NCBI GenBank assembly: GCA_017620015.1
Contig: JAFZRE010000039.1
Span: 37,535-101,534 of the forward strand
Origin: Bacteroidales bacterium
Lineage (GTDB): Bacteria > Bacteroidota > Bacteroidia > Bacteroidales > ML635J-15
Reading direction: 5' to 3'
DNA: 64,000 nt
Part shown: one piece after another, positions 26,495 through 33,972 of the stretch
Layout of the letters: each line of letters starts with the position of its first letter
Position numbering within the stretch: the first letter of the stretch is position 1
Translations under genes and position numbers: made by a program
Notes under the pieces: model-generated
Databases searched by the model: none
What the model was told of the DNA's origin: nothing
Seen by the model: the letters and a program-made list of their open reading frames with translations, nothing else

Positions 26495-27661
26495 TTACAA
26501 TTTATACCCTTGCCCAAAATTCTTCTGAATCCACAGCATAAGGAATTTGTTGGAAAGATAATAGGTTTTGTTGCCATTTTCGCTTGAACTATATGTAATC
26601 CAATCGTTATCCAACAGTTGCTTTATTGCCGATTGCACCGAACTTGCAGATGCCAAACGATGACGGCGAATAAATTCACCAGAAGTCAACCTTTCAGCAG
26701 TACCATCAACGGCAATAGCGTAGAGCAACTCCTTGGGCTTGGGCGTCAACTGCGAAAGTTGTCCCTGAAACATCCGCTCGTTTTCAAGCAAAATGTCATC
26801 AATCGCATCGCACAAAATTCCGTAGGTACACGCCGACTTCCTTTCTGTCATATCAAATGCCACATTGAAGGTCTTTTGCATGCAATATGTGTTGCCCGAA
26901 AATAACTTGTAAATCTTTTCCACATCACTTTCCGAAATCTTTTTGCCAAATTCTGCGAAATGCTTGACAACAAACTCAATGTACTTATCCAACGGCAATT
27001 CATCAAGCATCATTATGGAAGAACTTGCATAAAAAGGCCTTGAATACGAATTGAACATCTCCTCAAGAATATGCCTTTCGGAACCTGCGAAGATAAAATC
27101 AGCATTGGAACAGTGCTGAATGTGGGTGCGCAATATGGCTTCGACATTCTTTTCCGGATAATTTGCAATCTGTTGGAACTCATCAATCGCAACAAGGCAT
27201 CGCTTGTCGGCCTTGCCTATGTACTCGAAAATTTCTTCCAAAGTGCATTGTGGGTCGCGTATTGCGCCAAGCGAAAAATTGAATTTCGGCAGCCCAGTTT
27301 GTGCATCGTAGCCATATTCGGCACTAAGCGAACGAACCGTCTGGATAAATCCGTCAAGCACTTTGCTGCCAATTGGTTTCAATGTGTCAAATATCTGTCT
27401 GCCAAGCGAATATGTAAACTCGCCGAGACTTGACGTATGCAATATGTCAACAAAAAATGTATAATAGTTGCTAGAAATTTCCTCTGTATCAAAAAAATGT
27501 TCAATCAGCATTGTCTTTCCAATCCTTCGTGGCGACATAACCACTACATTATGCCCATTCCTGATACGACTAACAAGCATTTTGGTTTCGTTTTCCCTGT
27601 CGCAAAAATATTCTGCAGGAACTTTACCCTTGATTATAAACGGATTATAAACCTTTTCCAT
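26495..27661 (-). CDS. AAA ATPase (archaeal-ATPase-like family, PF01637-type) with winged-helix C-terminus
   Basis: 388 aa from the ATG at 27661; sequence further upstream is promoter and repeat. It opens with NPFIIKGKVPAEYFCDRENE. The ATP site is SPRRIGKTMLIEHFF, Walker B is RCLVAIDEFQQI, and sensor-like FAGSERHIL follows. The C-terminal 100 residues look like a winged-helix domain (LTSGEFIRRHRLASASSVQ, then DNDWITY). This family is multicopy in Bacteroidales and its role is unsettled. The gene is bracketed by direct repeats, with iterons overlapping its promoter. No partner gene accompanies it. Confidence 0.82.
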   Translation of the reverse strand: MEKVYNPFIIKGKVPAEYFCDRENETKMLVSRIRNGHNVVVMSPRRIGKTMLIEHFFDTEEISSNYYTFFVDILHTSSLGEFTYSLGRQIFDTLKPIGSKVLDGFIQTVRSLSAEYGYDAQTGLPKFNFSLGAIRDPQCTLEEIFEYIGKADKRCLVAIDEFQQIANYPEKNVEAILRTHIQHCSNADFIFAGSERHILEEMFNSYSRPFYASSSIMMLDELPLDKYIEFVVKHFAEFGKKISESDVEKIYKLFSGNTYCMQKTFNVAFDMTERKSACTYGILCDAIDDILLENERMFQGQLSQLTPKPKELLYAIAVDGTAERLTSGEFIRRHRLASASSVQSAIKQLLDNDWITYSSSENGNKTYYLSNKFLMLWIQKNFGQGYKL

Positions 27662-27679
27662 ATCACATTTTTTATAACG

Positions 27680-27710
27680 CAAATGTAATAATAAAAAATT
27701 ATGCTGCAAA
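27680..27710 (-). promoter_or_regulatory. Promoter of the AAA ATPase gene
   Basis: On the minus strand, TTTG (27710-27707), 19 bp, TAcaTTTG (27687-27680), 19 bp before the ATG. The -33 box falls in the spacer of the first 14-bp iteron, so anything binding the iterons would cover the promoter. Confidence 0.65.
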
Positions 27711-27761
27711 CATTATGCTAATAAAATTATGCTATTAACATTATGCTGTCAACATAATCAG
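27698..27761. repeat. Four 14-bp iterons (ATTATGCT-N6) upstream of the ATPase gene
   Basis: ATTATGCT starts exactly at 27698, 27712, 27726 and 27740. A fifth, degenerate ATAATCAG lies at 27754. The N6 spacers vary (GCAAAC, AATAAA, ATTAAC, GTCAAC), so the 8-mer is the conserved part. A shorter array with the same period is at 26323. Confidence 0.88.
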
Positions 27762-28015
27762 TGATAATCAATAAATTAAATCCTCATTGTACAGACGCAA
27801 AATTTTGCGTCTCAACGATAAAATCATTTTCCTTACAGATGCTGAAACAAGTTCAGCATGACCACACTGGGAACAAAAGAAACACAGAAACGGCGTCAGC
27901 CACCCTTCGACAGGCTCGCTTCGGCAAGCTCAGTGCATCGCAGGGGGCGGAGAAACCCAGAAACAATAAGAAACGCCGAAGGCATAGAAACGGCGAAGCC
28001 TCAAAAAATCATTTG
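27762..28015. repeat. Composite repeat region between ATPase and manC
   Basis: In order: ATAATCAAT; the palindrome GACGCAAAATTTTGCGTC (27794-27811); the 58-bp duplicate (27845-27902); a CCCTTCGACAGGCTC / CAAGCTCAGTGC repeat (27903-27937); and AGAAAC/GGCGAAGCC units to 28010. No gene is seen. Confidence 0.75.
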
Positions 28016-28081
28016 AATTTAATTCGCAAATCCCAAATATTTGTTGTTACTTTGCAGAACAATAAAAATACGAGATTCACT

Positions 28082-29176
28082 ATGCATACAATGGACAAAA
28101 CATACTACTGCGTAATAATGGCAGGTGGCATCGGAAGTCGTTTCTGGCCGGTAAGCCGTTCCGACATGCCAAAGCAATTCCTTGACATTCTTGGCGTTGG
28201 ACGCACATTAATACAGCAGACATTCGACCGTTTCACAAAGATTATACCAGACGAAAACATATATGTCGTAACCAACGAGGAATACATCAACATAGTGCGT
28301 GAACAGCTGCCGAAAGTTCCCGTAGAGAACATTCTCGGTGAACCTATGCGCCGTAACACTGCTCCTTGCATCATGTACGCCAACTGCAAAATCGGACTGA
28401 AAAATCCAGATGCAAAAATCGTTGTTACACCTGCCGACCACCTGATTCTCAACGAGGACCTTTTCCTCGACAACATCAACGAGGGCCTTGAATTCGTCAC
28501 CGAAAGCAATGCTCTGCTTACGCTCGGTATCACACCGAACCGTCCAGCAACTGGCTACGGTTACATTCAGATGTCGGAAAACGCTGATAACAAGAAGTTC
28601 ATACCTGTGAAGACCTTCACCGAAAAGCCACAGCTCGAACTTGCAAAATTCTTCCTCGAAAGTGGCGACTTCCTTTGGAACTCAGGTATTTTCCTCTGGA
28701 AACAGACCTCAATCCGCGATGCCATAAAGCGTCACCTCAAGGAATTGTACTCGCTTTTCTCGGAGGGCATAAAGAACTTCAACACACCGCGTGAAAAAGA
28801 AACCATAACCGAAATTTATTCTGGCGCAAAGAGCATTTCAATCGACTTCGGCGTAATGGAGAAGGAACCAAACGTTTACGTTATGCAGACAAATTTCGGT
28901 TGGTCTGACCTTGGAACGTGGAATTCGCTCTATACTATTGCCGACCGCGACGAAAACGGCAATTCCGACCTTTACAAGAACACCTTGTTCGCCAACTCAA
29001 ACGGCAACTACGTGAACGTACAGGGCGACAAGAAAGTTGCCATAATCCGCGACCTCAACGACTTCATCGTCGTCGATACCGACAAGGCATTGCTCATCTG
29101 CAAGCGCGAAAACGAGCAGACACTCACAGAGATGCTCAACGATGCCAAGGTAAAGTTCGGTGATGGAATAAAATAA
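28082..29176 (+). CDS. manC: Mannose-1-phosphate guanylyltransferase
   Basis: 364 aa from the ATG at 28082; an ATG at 28091 is also possible, and anything upstream is repeat DNA. It makes GDP-mannose from mannose-1-phosphate and GTP for surface glycans. The nucleotidyltransferase start is CVIMAGGIGSRFWPVSR, then MPKQFLDILG. Further blocks are VTPADHLI, FTEKPQ, FLWNSGIFLW and SIDFGVMEK. The fused PMI domain of long ManC proteins is absent, the usual short form in Bacteroidota. A glycosyltransferase gene follows on the same strand, 330 bp away. Confidence 0.95.
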   Translation: MHTMDKTYYCVIMAGGIGSRFWPVSRSDMPKQFLDILGVGRTLIQQTFDRFTKIIPDENIYVVTNEEYINIVREQLPKVPVENILGEPMRRNTAPCIMYANCKIGLKNPDAKIVVTPADHLILNEDLFLDNINEGLEFVTESNALLTLGITPNRPATGYGYIQMSENADNKKFIPVKTFTEKPQLELAKFFLESGDFLWNSGIFLWKQTSIRDAIKRHLKELYSLFSEGIKNFNTPREKETITEIYSGAKSISIDFGVMEKEPNVYVMQTNFGWSDLGTWNSLYTIADRDENGNSDLYKNTLFANSNGNYVNVQGDKKVAIIRDLNDFIVVDTDKALLICKRENEQTLTEMLNDAKVKFGDGIK

Positions 29177-29224
29177 GTCTGAAAATTTTTGACATATTAT
29201 AAACCATTGAATAAAAAAGAGAAC

Positions 29225-29489
29225 GTCATTCCACAAGTTAGAATGTTTTTTAAAGCCGAAGGCAGAGCAAACTTGTTTGATATGTTAAGGCGCATAAAAA
29301 CATATGCAAGGCAAACAATAACGCGATACGGAACGGGGAGCGTAATAAGCCGCTCACTGAGCGTAGTCGAAGTGCGGCAATATACAAGGAGATTGCTCAC
29401 TTCGTTTCGCGAGGCTGCAAGCAGCGTTCCGTACAAGCGAACTTACACGACACGTTCCTTAGCCGGTTCGTTCTGCTTTACGGAATGAC
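29225..29489. repeat. 265-bp element with GTCATTCC inverted ends
   Basis: Ends GTCATTCC (29225-29232) and GGAATGAC (29482-29489). It contains CACTGAGCGTAGTCGAAGTG (29355-29374). Its right end is homologous to 13278-13341. It fills the gap between manC and the next gene. The frames in it are not conserved-looking, so it is annotated as repeat, not gene. Confidence 0.65.
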
Positions 29490-29506
29490 TACTAGGATAT
29501 AGCACA

Positions 29507-30643
29507 ATGAAAATCATAATTGTAGGTAGCGCACACCCTTATCGTGGCGGACTGGCGAGTTTTAGCGAACGTCTGGCTTCGGAATTTGTTGCCGAAGGGC
29601 ACGATGTTGAAATTGTAACTTTCACGCTGCAATATCCATCGTTTCTCTTCCCCGGCAAGACACAGTTTACCGATTCGCCAAAACCAGCGCAACTCGACAT
29701 TGTACGCAGGATAAATTCCACAAATCCTTTCAACTGGATGAAAGTCGGACGCGAAATCCGCGACAAGAATGCCGACATGGTGATTTTCTGCTACTGGATG
29801 TCGTTTATGGCGCCAAGTTTTGGAAAGATTGCACGCATTGTCCGCCGAAGCGGCAAGACAAAGTGCATTGCACTGGTCCACAATATGATACCGCACGAGC
29901 AGAACATCCTGGACAAGATTCTGCCACCATATTTTGTAAAGTCGATGGACGGATTTATAGCCCTGTCGAAATCGGTAACTGATGACATCGGCATGTTCGA
30001 CAAGAAGGGCAAACCGCGGACATTCTCGCCCCACCCCATTTACGACCACTATGGCATCCGTCTCGATCGCAACGAAGCATTACAACAACTTGGACTCGAC
30101 CAGAATTGCAGATATGTTTTGTTTTTCGGACTTGTCCGTGCCTACAAAGGGCTCGACTTGCTATTGCAGGCCTTCGCCGATACCCGCATAAAGGATTCAA
30201 ACATAAAGCTTATTGTCGCCGGCGAATTCTATCAGGACGAAAACATCTACCGCAAGCAGATTTCAGAACTTGAAATTGACGATAAAATCATAATACATAA
30301 CGAGTTCATTCCCGACGACAAGGTAAATCTTTACTTTTCGGCAGCCGATATTATTGCACAGACCTACAAGTCGGCAACGCAGAGCGGAGTTACGCAGATT
30401 GCATTTCATTTCGAAAAGCCAATGCTAGTAACCAATGTTGGCGGACTTGGCGAAATCGTCATCGACCGCAAGAGCGGATATGTCGTAGAGCCTAATGCTC
30501 AGGAAATTGCCGATGCACTTGATGATTTCTTTGTAAACTCACGAAGTCAAGTATTCGTGGACGGTGTAAAGCACGAGAAAAGCAAATATGCTTGGAGCAT
30601 AATGACGGGAAAAATCCTGGAACTATACAAACAGACATTGTAA
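29507..30643 (+). CDS. GT4-family glycosyltransferase
   Basis: 378 aa, GT-B fold. The N-terminus, KIIIVGSAHPYRGGLASFSE, has the glycine-rich loop of the acceptor domain. The C-terminal donor domain includes VLFFGLVRAYKGLDLLLQAF, KLIVAGEFY and FSAADIIAQTYKSATQSG, followed by NVGGLGEIV (the EX7E-like region is modified). It probably adds a sugar to lipopolysaccharide, capsule or glycoprotein. Its position after manC suggests mannose, but that is inference. It ends convergently with feoB across a shared hairpin. Confidence 0.88.
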   Translation: MKIIIVGSAHPYRGGLASFSERLASEFVAEGHDVEIVTFTLQYPSFLFPGKTQFTDSPKPAQLDIVRRINSTNPFNWMKVGREIRDKNADMVIFCYWMSFMAPSFGKIARIVRRSGKTKCIALVHNMIPHEQNILDKILPPYFVKSMDGFIALSKSVTDDIGMFDKKGKPRTFSPHPIYDHYGIRLDRNEALQQLGLDQNCRYVLFFGLVRAYKGLDLLLQAFADTRIKDSNIKLIVAGEFYQDENIYRKQISELEIDDKIIIHNEFIPDDKVNLYFSAADIIAQTYKSATQSGVTQIAFHFEKPMLVTNVGGLGEIVIDRKSGYVVEPNAQEIADALDDFFVNSRSQVFVDGVKHEKSKYAWSIMTGKILELYKQTL

Positions 30644-30658
30644 GGTGTATAAAGTAAC

Positions 30659-30681
30659 TCGGACAGCAATTGGCTGTCCGA
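30659..30681. terminator. Shared hairpin between the GT4 gene and feoB
   Basis: TCGGACAGC-aattg-GCTGTCCGA, a perfect 9-bp stem between two convergent genes. T-tails are weak. Confidence 0.6.
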
Positions 30682-30712
30682 ATTAACGTTTATGGCTATA
30701 AAATCAGTGAAC

Positions 30713-33115
30713 TTAGAATAGGTTGGCGATGAGGTAGGTGACATACGCCAGTACCCACGCAACTGCCGTGTTGTAGAAGACAGAAAAAAATGCCCATTTT
30801 ATCTTCTTGGTCTCGCTTGCAACCGCACCAATTGTGGCAATGCAAGGGAAGAACAGCAACATGAATACCATCAGTGCCAATGCCGATGAGGTTGTAAGGT
30901 CGCCCGATTTCTGGATGGCATCGCCAAGGTCGTCTTCTTCGCTGGCATAAAGGACGCCAAGTGTACTTACAACTATTTCCTTTGCAGGAATGCTTGACAG
31001 AACGGCTACGCTTATCTTCCAGTCGAAGCCCATAGGCGACATTACTGGCGCAACGAACTTGCCAATCATGCCGAGGCAGGAGTTTTCGTATTGTATTTCG
31101 TTGGCTTCGGCTTCCGAAATTTCTTCGGTTTTTGCAAGTTCGGTCTCCGAAATGTCAGTATGTGGATAGTAACTTAGTACCCAGATGATTACTGATGCCA
31201 GGAGGATTACTGTTCCTATCTTTTTTATGTACTGGTAGCATTTTTCCCAGATGTGTTTCAGCGTTGCGCGCAAAGTCGGCCAGCGGTAGGGAGGAAGCTC
31301 CATTACAAACGGGGTTTCGTCTTGCTTGAAGGCTGTCAGTCTCAGAAGTTTTGCCGTGAGCACTGCCACAATTATTCCGAGCAGATAGAGGCAAATCATT
31401 ACCGTAGCTGCATATTTGGGGAAGAATGCTCCTGCCAGAAGCAGGTATATAGGCAGACGTGCGCTACACGACATGAATGGCACTACAAGTATGGTTATCA
31501 GCCGGCTGCTCTTGCTTTCGATTGAACGTGTCGCCATTATTGCTGGGACGTTGCAACCGAAGCCCATAATCATAGGTATGAACGACTTGCCGTGAAGTCC
31601 CATTCCGTGCATCATCTTGTCCATCAGGAAGGCGGCACGCGACATGTAGCCAGAGTCTTCCATGAGCGAGATGAACATATATAGCAGTATGATGTTTGGC
31701 AGGAATTCGGCGACAGCGCCCACGCCACCGATTATTCCGTCGACAACCAGTGAGCGCCAAGCACCTTCGGGAATAATTCCATTGAACAGGTTGCCCAATG
31801 CATCAAATCCTGCTGCAATCCAATCCTGCGGATATGCGCCAAGCCAGAATGTTACGCTGAACATCAGCCACATGAGGAGTATAAACAACGGAAAACCAAG
31901 CCATTTGTTTACAATCAGCTTGTCGAGTTTGCGGGTGCGCTTGTTGGCTTCCTTTTTACCTTCGGTAAAAGTTTCGTGCAGTGCGCCCGAGATGAAACCA
32001 TACTTTGCATCGCTTATGGCTGTTTCTGCATCAATGTCGAGTTGCTTGATTATTTTTTCTGACGAAATTTCTGCTTGTTGCTTCAATTTCTCGTACGACT
32101 TGCTGTCTTTCAGAAGATTGTGAACTTCTTTGTCGTTCTCAATCATCTTTATTGCCCAGTAGCGGGCAGGGAACTGTTGAGGGAAATCTTCACTTTCGTG
32201 AAGGATGTCGGCGAGCAGAGAGATTTCTGGTTCGAGAACCGTACCATAGTTAATATGTACGTGACGGGCAGACTTGTTGTCGCCTTCGAACATTTCAATG
32301 ATTGTATCAAGCAGTTTGTCGAGCCCTTTGCCTGTCTTTGCGATAGTCGGGACCATTGGGATGCCAATCATCGAACCGAGGTTTTCGTAGTCTAGTTTTG
32401 CGCCTGTTGCTTCTAGTTCATCGTACATATTGAGTGCAACAACTACGCGCTGGCTCAAGTCGATGAGTTCTGTGGTGAGGTAGAGGTTGCGCTCGAGGTT
32501 AGAGGCTACGACAACGTTTACAATTACGTCGGGCATAGATTCGAGCAGATTGCGGCGAACAAAGACTTCTTCGGGCGAGTATGCCGACAACGAGTAGGTT
32601 CCCGGCAGGTCGGTAATATTGAAGTGGTAGCCCTTGTAGTTGAAGTGTCCGGTTTTTACATCGACGGTTACGCCGCTGTAGTTGCCAACGTGTTCGTGTC
32701 CGCCCGACAGTGCGTTGAACAGCGAAGTCTTTCCGCTGTTAGGGTTGCCTACGAAGGCGATGTTTATGATGTTTCGCTGTGTGGTCTTGGTGCGTTTGTA
32801 GTTGCACGACAGACCGCAGGAGTCACAGTCGGTGCAGGCGAAGAAATTGGGTGCCTTTGCATCCTCGGCAGAGAGCATTGCGTTTGCTTCCTCTTCGGGA
32901 AGTACCTCGATTAGTTGGGCTTCGCTGCGGCGCAAAAGCACGTCGTAGCCCATTATGGTGTATTTTATCGGGTCGTTGAGAGGTGCATCTATTACAGATG
33001 TAACTTTGCGACCACGCACAAATCCCATCTCCATTATCCTTTTCCTGAATCCGCCGTGTCCCGAAACCTTGACGATTACGGCCGATTCTCCATTGTGCAG
33101 TTCCGATAGTTTCAT
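30713..33115 (-). CDS. feoB: FeoA-FeoB fusion ferrous iron transporter
   Basis: 800 aa. Residues 1-75 are a FeoA SH3-like domain (GHGGFRKRIMEMGFVRG, then IMGYDVLLRRSEAQLIEV). A short linker holds four cysteines, C94-x2-C97-x2-C100-x3-C104. FeoB follows, with G1 GNPNSGKTS at 123-131, G3 DLPGTYSLSAYSPEE and a GDI-like helical region. The membrane part starts NKWLGFPLFILLMW, with Gate motifs including FMSCSARLPIYLLLAGAFF and GFGCNVPAIMATR. It imports Fe2+ across the inner membrane. FeoA fusion is normal in Bacteroidota. The cysteine cluster might bind Fe-S or zinc and couple to iron state (inference). Confidence 0.96.
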   Translation of the reverse strand: MKLSELHNGESAVIVKVSGHGGFRKRIMEMGFVRGRKVTSVIDAPLNDPIKYTIMGYDVLLRRSEAQLIEVLPEEEANAMLSAEDAKAPNFFACTDCDSCGLSCNYKRTKTTQRNIINIAFVGNPNSGKTSLFNALSGGHEHVGNYSGVTVDVKTGHFNYKGYHFNITDLPGTYSLSAYSPEEVFVRRNLLESMPDVIVNVVVASNLERNLYLTTELIDLSQRVVVALNMYDELEATGAKLDYENLGSMIGIPMVPTIAKTGKGLDKLLDTIIEMFEGDNKSARHVHINYGTVLEPEISLLADILHESEDFPQQFPARYWAIKMIENDKEVHNLLKDSKSYEKLKQQAEISSEKIIKQLDIDAETAISDAKYGFISGALHETFTEGKKEANKRTRKLDKLIVNKWLGFPLFILLMWLMFSVTFWLGAYPQDWIAAGFDALGNLFNGIIPEGAWRSLVVDGIIGGVGAVAEFLPNIILLYMFISLMEDSGYMSRAAFLMDKMMHGMGLHGKSFIPMIMGFGCNVPAIMATRSIESKSSRLITILVVPFMSCSARLPIYLLLAGAFFPKYAATVMICLYLLGIIVAVLTAKLLRLTAFKQDETPFVMELPPYRWPTLRATLKHIWEKCYQYIKKIGTVILLASVIIWVLSYYPHTDISETELAKTEEISEAEANEIQYENSCLGMIGKFVAPVMSPMGFDWKISVAVLSSIPAKEIVVSTLGVLYASEEDDLGDAIQKSGDLTTSSALALMVFMLLFFPCIATIGAVASETKKIKWAFFSVFYNTAVAWVLAYVTYLIANLF

Positions 33116-33135
33116 TACATTTCCATTTTACGCTG

Positions 33136-33166
33136 CAAAAGTATTGTGGAAAAATAATGTGTGCAA
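33136..33166 (-). promoter_or_regulatory. Promoter of feoAB
   Basis: Minus strand: TTGC near 33166-33163, then about 20 bp, then TActTTTG (33143-33136), 20 bp before the ATG. Confidence 0.55.
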
Positions 33167-33179
33167 TCGCTATTTGTTG

Positions 33180-33340
33180 GGATTTTTTTGGGGGGCTCAA
33201 AGGCTAACAGGCTCGAAGGCTAGCAGTCCAGTTGTCTCACAGTCTAACGGTCTTGCGGACTGTATGGATAGGTCTTCAGTGCGACTGTTAGACATCAAGA
33301 CTGGTCTTCTGCTATAACCTTTCAGCCTTCTCTTCTTTTG
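33180..33340. repeat. Degenerate GGCTAACAG/GGCTCGAAG repeat region
   Basis: AGGCTAACAGGCTCGAAGGC-like units and CAGTC/GACTG arms. A relative (AGCCTGTTAGCC) is at 11985-12012. It takes up most of the 345-bp gap after feoAB. No gene is seen. Confidence 0.5.
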
Positions 33341-33387
33341 GCCATTTAGCCCCAAATATCCATAATTGTAAAATATTCTAAAAAGGC

Positions 33388-33418
33388 TTGTTTGTGTGAA
33401 TAAGAAATGTTAATTTTG
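33388..33418 (+). promoter_or_regulatory. Promoter of the FISUMP cluster
   Basis: TTG (33388-33390), 20 bp, TAatTTTG (33411-33418), 42 bp before the first ATG of the three-gene cluster. Confidence 0.55.
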
Positions 33419-33460
33419 ACCATCGAATAATATAAGTATTAGTTGAGTAAATATTGTATT

Positions 33461-33955
33461 ATGGGTAAGAATAAGTTAGTCTATATAGTTGGTGCAATAA
33501 TTCTGGCGGTTGTTTCATTTGATTTGCATTCGCAGTCGGTGGAACGCTTGTCGTTTCCGCAGGTTGCGGTCAGTAACGGAAATGTAAGTGCTACGGCAGG
33601 TTCATCGTTTGGAATTTCGTTGAGCGGAGCAAATGGTTCGCTGACTATTACGTCGGAATACGGCGAAGGCGATTTTCACAACGAGATAGTCTCGGAAACA
33701 GGTCATATTGTGTTGGAAAGTGGTATTTCCGTCTATCCGAATCCCGCTGAATATATTGTGTATCTTGTGTTTGAGAATCCCGAAGCATTTGACACTCACA
33801 AGCAGGTCGAAATATATGATATGGGTGGACGGATTGTCCATTCTGTGCAAATGTCGAGTTTTGCGGAGGAAGTCGCCATTGATGTGTCGCACATTCCGCA
33901 GGGCACCTATATAATAAAAGTGGGCAGCAAAAGTGTAAAGATGATAAAAGGTTGA
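33461..33955 (+). CDS. Small secreted protein with T9SS type A sorting domain
   Basis: 164 aa from the ATG at 33461. It has a signal peptide (MGKNKLVYIVGAIILAVVSF, cleaved near HSQS), then only about 65 residues of Ser/Gly/Val-rich mature sequence. The sorting domain follows: ISVYPNPAEYIVYLVF, VEIYDMGGRIVHSV, HIPQGTYIIKV and VKMIKG. So the cargo is hardly longer than its sorting signal. It is the first gene of a three-gene run with the FISUMP paralogues (17-bp gap). The function is unknown; it may be a surface-anchored partner of those proteins. Confidence 0.82.
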   Translation: MGKNKLVYIVGAIILAVVSFDLHSQSVERLSFPQVAVSNGNVSATAGSSFGISLSGANGSLTITSEYGEGDFHNEIVSETGHIVLESGISVYPNPAEYIVYLVFENPEAFDTHKQVEIYDMGGRIVHSVQMSSFAEEVAIDVSHIPQGTYIIKVGSKSVKMIKG

Positions 33956-33972
33956 TAATTAATGGGCAGAAT

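Noticed and set aside
27698..27761. Possible CRISPR array
   Set aside because: The 8-bp conserved units at 14-bp period are far too short for repeat-spacer structure, and no cas genes are present anywhere in the window.
29189..29488. 99-aa frame between manC and the GT4 gene
   Set aside because: It lies inside an element with inverted ends that is partly repeated elsewhere; codons are not conserved in the other copy.
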